Positions 1 to 8,168 are shown, counted from the first letter of the stretch. The stretch is DNA of 9,107 nt from Candidatus Pelagibacter sp. (GCA_016777545.1 JADHRH010000030.1:1-9107), one strand, 5' to 3'. Program-made: numbers and translations. The notes: a model not told the origin generated them from the sequence alone.

Positions 1-125
1 CTATATTTACTTCTAAAAGTTAATTTAAAATCTTTAAGATTAATCTTTTTTAAAAAAACACTGTCTTTACATCTTCTTTTCATTTGAAAATGATTTAAAT
101 TACTACCGTAAGCAAAATACAGCAT
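1..125 (-). CDS. Gamma-glutamylcyclotransferase-like protein, N-terminal part (cut by window edge)
   Basis: Only the first 41 codons are present; the frame is still open at position 1. The start is the ATG at 125-123, 9 nt after the stop of the CinA-like gene on the same strand. The protein begins MLYFAYGSNLNHFQMKRRC. The AYGSNL loop (residues 5-10), followed by a QM..RC stretch, is the hallmark N-terminus of the GGCT/AIG2-like fold, where the YGSNL loop binds the gamma-glutamyl substrate. The catalytic Glu of the family lies further on, outside the window. Family members release 5-oxoproline from gamma-glutamyl amino acids or gamma-glutamylamines, or degrade glutathione; which of these applies cannot be told from this fragment. 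The close spacing suggests co-transcription with the CinA-like gene. No Shine-Dalgarno sequence is visible, only an A-rich gap. The family call is fairly secure and the exact substrate is unknown. Confidence 0.8.
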   Translation of the reverse strand, partial: MLYFAYGSNLNHFQMKRRCKDSVFLKKINLKDFKLTFRSKY

Positions 126-134
126 TTTTATTAT

Positions 135-881
135 CTAATAACTACTTCTATTTTTTTTTTGATTAACAAATTCCAATATCTCAGTACTACATTTATCGAT
201 TTTTTTTTGATCCTCTGATCGTATAACTATAGATACTCCTAATTTACCTGCTTGAAAAAAAGGGTAGCTTCCTATTTCAACATCTTTATTGTTGTCTTGA
301 ACGTTAGTTAAAGAGTTTGCAATTTCACTTTCAACAGTTTTTAAACTTATTGTATGACTTATTATTGGATTTCCCCCTACTATTTTATCTTTTAATCCAC
401 CTAACATTGACTTTAAAATTGATGGCACTCCAGGTAAACAAAAAACATTTTCAACATAAAATCCAGGGGCACCACTTGTTGGGTTAAGAATTAAGTTAGC
501 ATTTTTTGGCATCCAAACCATTTTCTGTCTTCCTTCATTAAATTCTCCAACTTTATAATAAGCCTCTAATATTTTAAATGCCTCCTGATGAATTTCATAC
601 TCAAGGTTAAATGCTTTTGATATAGATTGAGCGGTAATATCATCATGTGTCGGACCAATACCTCCAGTTGTAAATACGTAGTTGTTAACTTTTCTTAAGT
701 GGTTAACTGTTTCAACAATAGTGCTCTCAATATCTGGAATTACTCTAACTTCATTAACTGTCACTCCAATAGAGTTTAACCACTTGGCAATAGTTCCCGT
801 ATTAGTGTCTTGTGTTCTTCCTGAAAGAATTTCATTACCAATAATAAGAATTGCGGCATTAAATTTTGTATTTTCTGTCAT
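135..881 (-). CDS. CinA N-terminal domain protein (MoaB/MogA-like fold, COG1058 type), stand-alone
   Basis: This is a 248-residue protein of the MoCF-binding/MoaB-like fold. Visible motifs are GNEILSGR (15-22), TTGGIGPTHDDIT (71-83, the phosphate/pterin-binding glycine loop), a GAPG turn (137-140) and LPGVP (149-153). The length matches single-domain family members. The C-terminal PncC/NMN-deamidase domain of full-length CinA is absent: the protein stops about 95 residues after LPGVP. COG1058 domains in other bacteria have been linked to ADP-ribose pyrophosphatase activity and pyridine nucleotide salvage, and the fold is shared with molybdopterin biosynthesis proteins; the substrate here is not evident. 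The ATG at 881-879 puts the first beta strand (AAILIIGNE) about 8 residues in, as usual. It diverges from sfsA across 21 nt. The 3' end carries two A-runs in the coding sense (10 at 151-160, 9 at 200-208). The reading frame nevertheless stays intact to a TAG stop. Confidence 0.88.
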   Translation of the reverse strand: MTENTKFNAAILIIGNEILSGRTQDTNTGTIAKWLNSIGVTVNEVRVIPDIESTIVETVNHLRKVNNYVFTTGGIGPTHDDITAQSISKAFNLEYEIHQEAFKILEAYYKVGEFNEGRQKMVWMPKNANLILNPTSGAPGFYVENVFCLPGVPSILKSMLGGLKDKIVGGNPIISHTISLKTVESEIANSLTNVQDNNKDVEIGSYPFFQAGKLGVSIVIRSEDQKKIDKCSTEILEFVNQKKNRSSY

Positions 882-902
882 TATTAAATATACATTTTAT
901 AT
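866..902. promoter_or_regulatory. Divergent promoter region between the CinA-like gene and sfsA
   Basis: The two divergent genes are only 21 nt apart (882-902, almost pure A/T), so both promoters must overlap coding sequence. On the plus strand TTGTAT (866-871) and TATACA (889-894) are 17 nt apart, a poor match to the -35/-10 consensus; the start point would then fall almost at the sfsA ATG. On the minus strand TATAAA (901-896) is a good -10 for the CinA-like gene, with a leader of about 7 nt, but its -35 (TTAAAG, spacing 17) is weak. That a promoter region exists here follows from the gene layout. The exact boxes are guesses in very AT-rich DNA. Confidence 0.35.
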
Positions 903-1601
903 ATGGAATTTACCAAAGCTTTAATTAAAGGCAAACTTATCAAACGTTACAAGAGATTTTTTACTGATGTTAAAATTGGTAAGGAAATTGTTACAGCACA
1001 TTGCCCTAATACAGGATCAATGAAGGGTTTGTTAGATGAGGGTAATGAAGTTTTTGTGTCCAAAAATGATGACCCAAAAAGAAAGCTAAAATATACGCTT
1101 GAGATCATTAAGGCTAAAAAAAATTTGGTTGGTGTAAATACTCATTTTGCAAATAAAATTGCTTATCATGGCCTATCAAATAATCTAGTGAAAGAGGTTG
1201 CAAATAGTGACAGTATTAAACCTGAAGTATTCTTTGATAAAGAAACCAGATTTGATTTTTTAATTGAAAAGAACAAGCAAAAAATATTTGTAGAGGTTAA
1301 AAATGTTACTTTATTTAGGGATGAAAAAACTGCAGAATTTCCTGATGCTGTAACGTCTAGAGGGTCTAAACATTTAAAAACTCTTATTGAAGCTGTTAAA
1401 AAAGGTTATAAATCCTATCTATTGTTCTTAGTTCAAATCCAAGGAGTTAATAATTTTAAAATAGCCAAAGATATTGATAAAGAATATTATGAAAATTATT
1501 TACTAGCAAAAAAAGCTGGTGTTACTTTTTTAGCTTATCAATGTAAAATAAGTGCAAAAGAAATTAAGATAGATAAAAAAATTAAAATTATTGATGTCTG
1601 A
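903..1601 (+). CDS. sfsA: SfsA family DNA-binding/nuclease-like protein
   Basis: SfsA is 232 residues here, the normal length. The N-terminus MEFTKALIKGKLIKRYKRFF lines up residue for residue with the start I recall for E. coli SfsA (MEF...LI.RYKRF), which fixes the ATG at 903. Further motifs are HCPNTGSM (33-40), FDFLIE...FVEVKNVTL (117-137) and FPDAVTSRGSKHLKTL (146-161). D118, E131 and K133 are spaced like the catalytic triad of a PD-(D/E)XK nuclease fold. The family was named for a sugar-fermentation-stimulation phenotype of the E. coli gene and binds DNA; its physiological role remains unclear. It is the first gene of the nine-gene plus-strand series, and its last 8 nt overlap map. No Shine-Dalgarno sequence precedes the start, and at most about 20 nt of untranslated leader is possible if transcription begins in the intergenic gap. 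Confidence 0.93.
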   Translation: MEFTKALIKGKLIKRYKRFFTDVKIGKEIVTAHCPNTGSMKGLLDEGNEVFVSKNDDPKRKLKYTLEIIKAKKNLVGVNTHFANKIAYHGLSNNLVKEVANSDSIKPEVFFDKETRFDFLIEKNKQKIFVEVKNVTLFRDEKTAEFPDAVTSRGSKHLKTLIEAVKKGYKSYLLFLVQIQGVNNFKIAKDIDKEYYENYLLAKKAGVTFLAYQCKISAKEIKIDKKIKIIDV

Positions 1602-2364
1602 TTATTTAGAAAAATTTGAAAAAATGAGAGTTGCTGGAAATCTTGCGGCGAGAACTCTTGATATGTTGACAGAAAATATTAAACCTGGAATTACAACTGA
1701 TCATATTGATAAGTTGAGTTATGAATTTATAAAAGACCATGGTGGATATTCAGCTCCTCTTTATTATAGAGGTTTTAAAAAATCATTATGTACTTCTTTA
1801 AATCATGTTGTCTGTCATGGAATACCTTCAGACAGAGTATTGGAGGAAGGTGATGCTTTAAATGTTGATGTAACCGCGATAGTAGATGAACATTATGGTG
1901 ATACAAGTCGAATGTTTTGTGTTGGTAAAACCTCAGTTAAAGTAAATAATTTAATTGATGCAACGCACGAGTCTATGATGAGAGCTATAAATTTATTAAA
2001 ACCAGGATTAAAACTTGGTGACATTGGTTATGAAATACAATCTTTTGTTGAAAAAAAAGGTTATTCTGTTGTTAGAGATTTTTGTGGTCATGGAATAAGC
2101 ACTACCTTTCATGAGCCTCCTAATATATTACATTATGGAAGGAAAAATACTGGCATGGAACTTAGGCCAGGTATGACGTTTACAATTGAACCCATGATAA
2201 ATACAGGTGAATGGGATGTAAAAATGCTAAAAGATGGTTGGACAGCTGTTACAAAAGATAAATCTTTATCAGCACAATTTGAACATACGCTAGGTATTAC
2301 TGAAAATGGTTATGAAATCTTTACAGAATCTGTTAAAGGTTATTCAAAGCCCCCTTACTTATAA
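1594..2364 (+). CDS. map: Methionine aminopeptidase, type I
   Basis: This cytosolic metalloenzyme removes the initiator methionine from new proteins. All five metal ligands are visible in their family contexts: D92 (NVDVT), D103 (GDTSRMF), H166 (CGHGI), E199 (FTIEPM) and E230 (QFEHT). The substrate-contacting H75 lies in VCHGIP. The length of 256 residues and the absence of an N-terminal extension make it type Ia. The frame also contains a TTG directly before the ATG; I choose the ATG at 1594 because it gives MSDYLEKFEKMRVAGNLAA, aligning with other Map N-termini. The start lies inside the last codons of sfsA (8-nt overlap), which suggests translational coupling. Only 3 nt separate its stop from purB. 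In many alphaproteobacteria sfsA-map is followed by radC; here the purine genes follow instead. Confidence 0.95.
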   Translation: MSDYLEKFEKMRVAGNLAARTLDMLTENIKPGITTDHIDKLSYEFIKDHGGYSAPLYYRGFKKSLCTSLNHVVCHGIPSDRVLEEGDALNVDVTAIVDEHYGDTSRMFCVGKTSVKVNNLIDATHESMMRAINLLKPGLKLGDIGYEIQSFVEKKGYSVVRDFCGHGISTTFHEPPNILHYGRKNTGMELRPGMTFTIEPMINTGEWDVKMLKDGWTAVTKDKSLSAQFEHTLGITENGYEIFTESVKGYSKPPYL

Positions 2365-2367
2365 TTA

Positions 2368-3660
2368 ATGATTGAAAGATATTCTAGAAAACAACTCACT
2401 GACATATGGTCAGAACAAAATAAATACCAAATTTGGCTTGATGTAGAGGTTGCAGCAGCTGAAGCCATGGAAAAACTTGGTCAAATCCCTAAAGGGGTAG
2501 CATCAGTTGTTAGAAAAAAAGCCAAGATAAACGTTAAAAGAATTCATCAAATCGAGTCTAAGGTTAAGCATGATGTAATTGCTTTTTTAACTTCTGTTAC
2601 TGAAAAAGCTGGTATTAAAGCAAGATACCTTCATCAAGGAATGACATCTTCTGATGTACTGGATACAAGTTTAAATATACAATTAGTTCAATCAGGCAGA
2701 ATATTACTTACTGATATTGATCAAATTTTAAAAGTTTTAAAAAAACAAGCCAAGAAATATAAATACACTCCTTGTATGGGTAGAAGTCATGGTATTCATG
2801 CCGAGCCTATTACTTTTGGGTTAAAACTTGCCTCATTTTATGAGGAATTTAAGAGAAATAGAAAAAGGTTAGTTGATGCAATCGATGAAATTTCAACATG
2901 CGCAATATCTGGTGCGGTTGGAACATTTGCAAATATTAACCCTAATGTTGAAAAACATGTGGCTAAAAAACTAGGTTTAAAAGTTGAGCCTATATCAACA
3001 CAGGTAATACCAAGAGATAGACATGCTTTTTATTTCTCAGTCCTTGGAATTATTGCAGGCTCAGTTGAAAGAGTAGCAATTGAAATTAGGCATTTGCAAA
3101 GAACTGAAGTTTATGAAGTTCAAGAATTTTTTTCAAAAGATCAAAAGGGTTCATCAGCAATGCCACACAAAAAAAATCCAATCTTAAGTGAAAATTTAAC
3201 AGGTCTTGCTAGAATGGTTCGAAGTGCGGTAATCCCTGCTCTTGAAAATATTGCACTATGGCATGAAAGAGATATTTCTCATTCAAGTGTTGAAAGAAAT
3301 ATTGGCCCTGATGCAAATATTACTCTAGATTTTGCTTTAGTAAGACTAAGTAATATTTTAGATAAAATGATAGTTTATCCAAAAAAAATGATTGAAAATT
3401 TAAATATCACTAAAGGTTTAATTTTTTCTCAAGAAGTAATGCTGGAGCTTACAAAATCAGGATTGAGCCGAGAACAATCTTACAAAATGGTGCAAAATTA
3501 TGCCAAAAAATGTTTTGCTGACAATTTAAATTTATTTGACGTTATATCAGACGATAAATTTATAATGGCTAAAATTTCATCAAAAAGATTAAAAGCTATA
3601 TTCAATTATTCATCCCATTTTAAAAATGTAGATTTAATCTTTAGAAGAGTATTTAAATAA
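2368..3660 (+). CDS. purB: Adenylosuccinate lyase
   Basis: PurB works twice in purine synthesis, cleaving SAICAR to AICAR and adenylosuccinate to AMP, with release of fumarate each time. It belongs to the fumarase/aspartase superfamily and acts as a homotetramer in the cytosol. The signature [10 protein letters not shown] is at 262-271 on the flexible catalytic loop. Other active-site elements are KHDV (H68), TSSD (93-96) and [10 protein letters not shown] (138-147), with H141 the likely general acid. The length of 430 residues is typical of the short bacterial form. The start gives [20 protein letters not shown], the standard N-terminus. It begins 3 nt after the map stop and its TAA overlaps the purC ATG by one base (TAATG). 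Placing purB directly before purC puts the SAICAR-forming and SAICAR-cleaving enzymes next to each other. Confidence 0.96.
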   Translation: MIERYSRKQLTDIWSEQNKYQIWLDVEVAAAEAMEKLGQIPKGVASVVRKKAKINVKRIHQIESKVKHDVIAFLTSVTEKAGIKARYLHQGMTSSDVLDTSLNIQLVQSGRILLTDIDQILKVLKKQAKKYKYTPCMGRSHGIHAEPITFGLKLASFYEEFKRNRKRLVDAIDEISTCAISGAVGTFANINPNVEKHVAKKLGLKVEPISTQVIPRDRHAFYFSVLGIIAGSVERVAIEIRHLQRTEVYEVQEFFSKDQKGSSAMPHKKNPILSENLTGLARMVRSAVIPALENIALWHERDISHSSVERNIGPDANITLDFALVRLSNILDKMIVYPKKMIENLNITKGLIFSQEVMLELTKSGLSREQSYKMVQNYAKKCFADNLNLFDVISDDKFIMAKISSKRLKAIFNYSSHFKNVDLIFRRVFK

Positions 3661-4442
3661 TGAAAAAAGGTAAAAAATTATATGAAGGCAAAGCAAAAAT
3701 AATTTATGCAACTGCTGATAAAAGATTAGTTATTCAATATTTCAAAGATGATGCAACTGCTTTTAATAATTTAAAAAAATCAACCATTGAAGGCAAAGGT
3801 GTTTTAAACAATAGAATATCAGAACACATTCTAACAAATCTCTCTCAAATCGGAATAAAAAATCATTTAGTAAAAAGACTAAATATGAGAGAACAAATTA
3901 TTAAGTTAGTTGAGATTATACCTATTGAATTTATTGTACGTAACGTTGCTACTGGTTCTATTACTAAAAGATTAGGTATCGAAGACGGAACTGTTCTAAA
4001 GCAGCCTCTGTTAGAGTATTGCCTTAAAGATGATAAATTAGGTGATCCACTTATTGCTGAAGAACATATTCTTGCATTTGATTGGGCTACAAAATCTGAA
4101 TTAGAAAAAGTTAAAAAAATGATCCTAAGAATTAATGATTTCATGATTGGTATGTTCAGAGGAGTTGGGATTAAGTTAATTGATTTTAAACTTGAATTTG
4201 GCAGACTTAAAGAAAACGGTAAATCTGAAGTTATTTTAGCAGATGAAATTAGCCCTGATACTTGCAGATTATGGGATAGTATTACTGATAAAAAACTTGA
4301 TAAAGATAGATTTAGAAAAGATCTTGGAGATTTAATACCCGCTTACACTGAAGTTGCTAAAAGGTTAGGAATTTTACACGAACAATCCAACATGAGTGCT
4401 GTAAACGTTACAAAATTAAGCTCAATAAAGAAAATAAAATAA
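3660..4442 (+). CDS. purC: SAICAR synthetase (phosphoribosylaminoimidazole-succinocarboxamide synthase)
   Basis: PurC joins CAIR to aspartate using ATP to make SAICAR, the substrate of PurB. Motifs in order: [10 protein letters not shown] (7-16, nucleotide-binding beta hairpin), [11 protein letters not shown] (91-101), [12 protein letters not shown] (170-181) and [15 protein letters not shown] (192-206, the PROSITE-type signature with metal and ATP contacts). The length is 260 residues. The tail after LGILH (236-240), about 20 residues, is longer than in E. coli PurC (237 residues) but resembles the tails of other alphaproteobacterial PurC proteins. The start overlaps the purB stop by one base, so translation probably restarts there; a weak purine stretch (AGAAGAG) lies upstream. 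One nucleotide separates its stop from purS. Confidence 0.96.
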   Translation: MKKGKKLYEGKAKIIYATADKRLVIQYFKDDATAFNNLKKSTIEGKGVLNNRISEHILTNLSQIGIKNHLVKRLNMREQIIKLVEIIPIEFIVRNVATGSITKRLGIEDGTVLKQPLLEYCLKDDKLGDPLIAEEHILAFDWATKSELEKVKKMILRINDFMIGMFRGVGIKLIDFKLEFGRLKENGKSEVILADEISPDTCRLWDSITDKKLDKDRFRKDLGDLIPAYTEVAKRLGILHEQSNMSAVNVTKLSSIKKIK

Positions 4443-4443
4443 T

Positions 4444-4686
4444 ATGAAAGTATCAGTCATCATCACACTTAAAAAAGATGTTTTGGACCCTCAAGGTAAA
4501 GTTATTCATCAAACGCTTGATGGTATGGGGTTTGACAACATTAATGAAGTTAGACAAGGCAAGTACTTTGAAATTGATACAAAAGAAACTGATAAAAAAA
4601 AAGCTGAAAAAAATGTTGAAGATATGTGTAAAAAGCTTTTAGCGAATTTAGTTATAGAAGATTATAAAATTATCGGATCAGAATAA
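4444..4686 (+). CDS. purS: FGAM synthase subunit PurS
   Basis: PurS is the small structural subunit of the three-part phosphoribosylformylglycinamidine synthase. It bridges PurL and the glutaminase PurQ and helps ammonia pass between them. The protein has 80 residues, the usual size. Its pattern is a beta strand (KVSVIITLKK, 2-11), LDPQGKVIHQTLDGMGF (14-30), the GK-containing strand VRQGKYFEI (36-44) and a helix ending in LLANLVIEDYKI (64-75). No other domain is present. It lies between purC (1-nt gap) and purQ (6-nt gap, TAAATA). In organisms with a large fused PurL, purS is absent; here purS, purQ and a short purL occur together, as expected. Confidence 0.94.
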   Translation: MKVSVIITLKKDVLDPQGKVIHQTLDGMGFDNINEVRQGKYFEIDTKETDKKKAEKNVEDMCKKLLANLVIEDYKIIGSE

Positions 4687-4692
4687 TAAATA

Positions 4693-5376
4693 ATGCATTC
4701 ATCCGTAATTACTTTTCCAGGATCCAATTGTGACAGAGATATGGATGTTGCCTTAAAGAAATTTGGCTTTAAAAATAAAATGGTTTGGCATGATGATGTT
4801 GAGCTTCCAAAAAGTGACTTAGTGGTTTTACCAGGTGGATTTTCATATGGAGATTATCTTAGATGTGGAAGTATGGCATCAAAATCTAAAATCATGAAAT
4901 CTGTTTTAAATTTTGCCCAAGGGGGTGGTAAAGTTATGGGAGTTTGTAATGGGTTTCAAATTTTAGTCGAGTCTGGTTTGTTGCCAGGAGTTCTACTTAG
5001 AAATAAATACTTAGAATTCATTTGTAAAAATGTTTTTGTAAAAGTTAATAATCAAGACAACTCTTATTTTAAGGATAACAAAAAAGAAGTTTATGAATTT
5101 CATATAGCCCATAATGAAGGAAATTACTTCTGCTCTAATGATCAAATTAAAGATATTAATGACAACAATCAAATTGCCATGTTTTATTCTGATGAAAATG
5201 GAAACGTTAATGAACAATCAAATCCTAATGGCTCATTACAGAATATAGCCGGAATATTTAATAAACAAAAAAATGTTTTAGGAATGATGCCTCATCCTGA
5301 AAGAATGATAGACCCTGCTCTATCAGGTGAAGATGGTTCTTTATTTTTTGAAAACTTAATTAATAATCTTAGATAA
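4693..5376 (+). CDS. purQ: FGAM synthase glutaminase subunit PurQ
   Basis: PurQ is a class I glutamine amidotransferase that supplies ammonia to PurL for the conversion of FGAR to FGAM. The triad is visible: C85 in the nucleophile elbow GVCNGFQIL (83-91), and H201 and E203 in PHPER (200-204). The N-terminus [14 protein letters not shown] (3-16) and [17 protein letters not shown] (46-62) are typical of PurQ. The length of 227 residues is normal. The usual AHGEG segment reads AHNEG here (139-143), a small substitution. The 6-nt gap to purS is the longest junction in the series. Its stop overlaps the purL ATG by one base, which favours equal synthesis of subunits that must assemble together. Confidence 0.96.
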   Translation: MHSSVITFPGSNCDRDMDVALKKFGFKNKMVWHDDVELPKSDLVVLPGGFSYGDYLRCGSMASKSKIMKSVLNFAQGGGKVMGVCNGFQILVESGLLPGVLLRNKYLEFICKNVFVKVNNQDNSYFKDNKKEVYEFHIAHNEGNYFCSNDQIKDINDNNQIAMFYSDENGNVNEQSNPNGSLQNIAGIFNKQKNVLGMMPHPERMIDPALSGEDGSLFFENLINNLR

Positions 5377-7568
5377 TGATAGTAAACGAAAAACTTGCAA
5401 TCGATCATGGTTTAAAAAAAGATGAGTATAAAAAGATCTGTGATTTATTAAAACGAGTTCCAAATATTACTGAATTAGGTATTTTTTCTGCAATGTGGAA
5501 TGAACATTGCTCTTATAAATCTTCAAGATTTCATCTTAAAAACTTACCCACAAAAGGAAAAAATGTAATTCAAGGCCCTGGAGAAAATGCAGGTGTTATT
5601 GATATAGGAGATAATGATGCAATTGTCTTTAAAATAGAAAGTCATAATCACCCATCTTTTATTGAACCTTATCAAGGTGCAGCAACTGGAGTAGGTGGAA
5701 TTATGAGGGATGTGTTTACTATGGGGGCTAGACCTATTGCTAATTTAAATTCAATTCACTTTGGATCTCCTCAACATAAAAAAACAAAGAATTTATTACG
5801 TGGTGTTGTTCATGGAATTGGTGGCTATGGTAATTGTATGGGGGTTCCAACTATTGCTGGTCAGACAAGCTTTGATGAGTCTTATAATGGAAACATCTTA
5901 GTTAATGCCATGACTTTAGGGCTTGTTAAAAAAGATAAGATTTTTTACTCCAAAGCTGCTGGATTAGGAAAGCCTGTCATCTATGTTGGTTCAAAAACAG
6001 GTAGAGATGGTATCCATGGTGCAAGTATGGCCTCTGCATCATTTGATGATAAAATTGAAGAAAAAAAACCAACAGTTCAAGTTGGTGATCCTTTTACTGA
6101 AAAACTATTATTAGAAGCTTGTTTAGAGTTAATGGCAGGAGATTCAATTATAGCAATTCAAGATATGGGAGCTGCTGGGCTAACTTCTTCTAGTATTGAA
6201 ATGGCTTCAAAAGGAAATTTAGGAATTGAGATTAATTTAAACAAAGTTCCATGTCGTGAAGCAAATATGACACCTTATGAGATTATGTTGTCAGAAAGCC
6301 AAGAGCGAATGTTGATTGTTCTAGAAAATGGCAAAGAAGATTTAGCTAAAAAAATATTTGATAAGTGGAATTTAGATTTTGCAATAATTGGTAAAACTAC
6401 AAAAAGTAAAAGAATAGAATTATATTTTGATGAAAAAAAAGTTGCCAACATTCCTGTTAATACCTTAGTTGAAAACTCTCCTATGTATGATCGTAAATGG
6501 AAGAAGGCAAAACTTCCTAAAAAAATTAAGATTCAAAAAGAAGATTTAAAAGGTCTTAAAGTCGTTAATGTTTTAAATAAAATTTTATCTAATCCAAATG
6601 TTTGCAGTAAAGAATGGATTTGGCAACAGTATGATCATACCGTTATGGGGGATACTATTCAAAAACCTGGTGGAGATGCTGGTGTTGTTAGAGTTCATGG
6701 TACCAAGAAAGCAGTTGCAGCCTCTGTAGACTCTTCTGCAGTTTATTGCTGGGCTCACCCTTTAAGTGGAGGGAAACAAATTGTTTGTGAGAGTTGGAGA
6801 AATTTAATTTCAGTTGGTGCTAAACCAATTGCTATTACTAATTGTTTAAATTTTGGTAGTCCTGAAAATGAAGAAAATATGGGTGAGTTTGTTGAATGTG
6901 TTCAAGGATTAGGTGAGGCAAGTGCGTATTTGGATTTCCCAGTAGTATCAGGAAACGTTTCTTTTTATAATCAAACAAAAGATGTTGGAATTAAACCTAC
7001 TCCTACTATTGGAGGTGTTGGTTTAATTAAAGATTACGAAAATATGGTAACCATGGATTTAAAAGAAGTTGATAATATACTTTTGGTTATTGGTAAAACT
7101 GAAGGTCACTTAGATCAAAGCTTATTTGCAAGAGAAATCTTAAGTGAAAAAAATGGACCCCCACCCGAAATTAATCTTTTTAATGAAAAAAATAATGGTG
7201 AAACAATCTTAAGATTAATTGATCAAAAATTTATAAAATCAGCTCATGATGTGTCTCTTGGTGGAATAGTTACCGCTCTTTCAAAAATGTGTATTAAAGG
7301 AAAAAAGGGTGCAACTCTTAAAAAACCTAATTATTTGATAAATGAATTTGAATATTTATTTGGTGAAGATCAAGGAAGATACATTATTGAAATTAGTAAA
7401 GATGATCTTAAAAATGTAACTAAAATTCTCAAAGATAATTCTGTTCATTTTGATGAGCTTGGAATGGTCAATGAAGGTGATTTAATCATAAATGATAAGA
7501 CAAAAGTATCAATTGACGATTTAATTAAATCGCATACAACTTGGCTAACTAACTACATTAGTAACTAA
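5376..7568 (+). CDS. purL: FGAM synthase large subunit, small-type PurL
   Basis: PurL is the catalytic subunit of FGAM synthase. It activates FGAR with ATP and attacks it with ammonia from PurQ. At 730 residues it is the short form and lacks both the N-terminal PurS-like and the C-terminal glutaminase domains of the roughly 1300-residue fused enzyme. It is made of two AIR-synthase-like halves. Motifs: [11 protein letters not shown] (41-51), [10 protein letters not shown] (85-94, with the catalytic-region histidine), [14 protein letters not shown] (107-120), [16 protein letters not shown] (262-277), and in the second half HDVSLGG (624-630). The start overlaps the purQ stop by one base. The frame is intact across several A-runs. 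One nucleotide separates it from the BolA-family gene. Confidence 0.97.
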   Translation: MIVNEKLAIDHGLKKDEYKKICDLLKRVPNITELGIFSAMWNEHCSYKSSRFHLKNLPTKGKNVIQGPGENAGVIDIGDNDAIVFKIESHNHPSFIEPYQGAATGVGGIMRDVFTMGARPIANLNSIHFGSPQHKKTKNLLRGVVHGIGGYGNCMGVPTIAGQTSFDESYNGNILVNAMTLGLVKKDKIFYSKAAGLGKPVIYVGSKTGRDGIHGASMASASFDDKIEEKKPTVQVGDPFTEKLLLEACLELMAGDSIIAIQDMGAAGLTSSSIEMASKGNLGIEINLNKVPCREANMTPYEIMLSESQERMLIVLENGKEDLAKKIFDKWNLDFAIIGKTTKSKRIELYFDEKKVANIPVNTLVENSPMYDRKWKKAKLPKKIKIQKEDLKGLKVVNVLNKILSNPNVCSKEWIWQQYDHTVMGDTIQKPGGDAGVVRVHGTKKAVAASVDSSAVYCWAHPLSGGKQIVCESWRNLISVGAKPIAITNCLNFGSPENEENMGEFVECVQGLGEASAYLDFPVVSGNVSFYNQTKDVGIKPTPTIGGVGLIKDYENMVTMDLKEVDNILLVIGKTEGHLDQSLFAREILSEKNGPPPEINLFNEKNNGETILRLIDQKFIKSAHDVSLGGIVTALSKMCIKGKKGATLKKPNYLINEFEYLFGEDQGRYIIEISKDDLKNVTKILKDNSVHFDELGMVNEGDLIINDKTKVSIDDLIKSHTTWLTNYISN

Positions 7569-7569
7569 T

Positions 7570-7800
7570 ATGGCAATGGATTTAAAAGAAATTGAGACAC
7601 TGATTAAAGAAGCTATTTCTGATGCAATTGTTGTGATTGAAGATTTGGCAGGTGATGGTAATCATTATTCAGCAACAGTGACCTCTAAAGAATTCTCTGG
7701 AAAAAGTAAAATTGAACAACACAAAATGGTCTATAATTCTTTAAAAGGAAAAATGGGCAATGAACTGCACGCATTAGCAATTAAAACAAAGGAACAATAA
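7570..7800 (+). CDS. BolA/IbaG-family protein
   Basis: This small (76-residue) BolA-like protein is the partner of monothiol glutaredoxins, with which it shares a [2Fe-2S] cluster in iron-sulfur delivery or iron sensing. The class KH-like fold is readable: an N-terminal helix (DLKEIETLIKEAI), the loop LAGDGNHYSATV (26-37) with H32 at the usual cluster-ligand loop position, the helix KIEQHKMVYNSL (47-58) and the conserved ELHALAIKT (65-73) with H67. The GDGxH loop resembles E. coli IbaG more than BolA, so a transcription-factor-like role is not implied. MAMDLKEIE is a common start in alphaproteobacterial homologues, so I keep the first ATG (7570) rather than the one at 7576. The stop overlaps the start of grxD by one base, which fits co-synthesis of the two partners. 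Confidence 0.92.
   Translation: MAMDLKEIETLIKEAISDAIVVIEDLAGDGNHYSATVTSKEFSGKSKIEQHKMVYNSLKGKMGNELHALAIKTKEQ
7788..7793 (+). promoter_or_regulatory. Ribosome binding site of grxD (AAAGGA)
   Basis: AAAGGA lies 6 nt before the grxD ATG, inside the last codons of the BolA-family gene. It is the only clear Shine-Dalgarno-like sequence I find in front of any start in the window. The other genes show A/T-rich or weakly purine-rich upstream sequence. Confidence 0.55.
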
Positions 7801-8132
7801 TGGATGATAACACAAAAAATTTAATTCAAGGTCATATTGATACAAACGAAGTCTGTTTATTTATGAAGGGAACTCCTGATGCTCCTCAGTGTGGTTTTTC
7901 TATGGCAGTATCAAACATGTTAAAAATTTTAGAAGTTAAGTATCAAGGAATTAATGTTTTAGAATCTCAAGCACTAAGAGAAGGTATAAAAGAATTTAGT
8001 GACTGGCCTACTATTCCACAAGTTTACATCAAAGGTGAATTTATTGGTGGCTGTGACATCGTTAAAGAAATGTATGAAAACGGTGAGCTCAAGAAAGTAC
8101 TTGAGGATAAAGGAATAAATTTTAAAAAATAA
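7800..8132 (+). CDS. grxD: Monothiol glutaredoxin, Grx4/GrxD type
   Basis: This is a CGFS-type monothiol glutaredoxin of 110 residues. It binds a glutathione-ligated [2Fe-2S] cluster as a dimer or as a heterodimer with BolA proteins, and works as a cluster carrier rather than a classical disulfide reductase. The active site PQCGFS has the cluster-binding cysteine at C31, preceded by FMKGTPDA (21-28), which includes the conserved K23. WPTIPQVYIKGEFIGGCDI (69-87) holds the cis-proline (P73) and the glutathione-binding GGCD motif. There is one domain only, with no N-terminal thioredoxin domain. It starts on the stop codon of the BolA-family gene and is the last gene of the plus-strand series. 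It converges with rpsD, with 7 nt between the two stops. Confidence 0.96.
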   Translation: MDDNTKNLIQGHIDTNEVCLFMKGTPDAPQCGFSMAVSNMLKILEVKYQGINVLESQALREGIKEFSDWPTIPQVYIKGEFIGGCDIVKEMYENGELKKVLEDKGINFKK

Positions 8133-8168
8133 ATTTTTATTATCTAGAGTAATATTCGATTACTAGAT
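8124..8168 (-). terminator. rpsD: Possible terminator of rpsD
   Basis: On the minus strand ATCTAGTAAT (8168-8159) pairs with ATTA (8153-8150) and CTAGAT (8147-8142), with loop CGAAT and a 2-nt bulge: a 10-bp stem that includes the last codons and stop of rpsD. After an 11-nt A-rich stretch and an ATTTA comes a run of six T (8129-8124). The stem has only two G-C pairs and the T-run is not immediately next to it, so this is at best a weak intrinsic terminator. Termination has to occur about here because grxD converges from the other side. Confidence 0.3.

Noticed and set aside
682..924. Plus-strand open frame of 80 codons opposite the CinA-like gene
   Set aside because: It lies antisense to a strongly supported gene with clear motifs, matches no family I recognise and runs into sfsA in another frame.
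1591..1593. TTG as the start of map
   Set aside because: It directly precedes an ATG that gives the expected N-terminus; there is no Shine-Dalgarno sequence favouring the TTG.
3863..4144. Minus-strand open frame inside purC
   Set aside because: It is antisense to conserved PurC motifs and shows no family features.
5011..5217. Minus-strand open frame inside purQ
   Set aside because: It is antisense to purQ, low in complexity and rich in Ile/Phe, as expected for the complement of AT-rich coding DNA.
903..8132. A novel accessory or defence system hidden among the purine genes
   Set aside because: Every frame on the plus strand is accounted for by a recognised housekeeping family with intact key residues, and the gaps are at most 6 nt.
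8123..8139. TAAAAA-ATAAA-TTTTTA inverted repeat at the grxD/rpsD convergence, as a bidirectional terminator
   Set aside because: The six pairs are all A-T and the loop is 5 nt; such repeats arise easily in DNA this rich in A and T, and the hairpin would be too weak to be called on its own.
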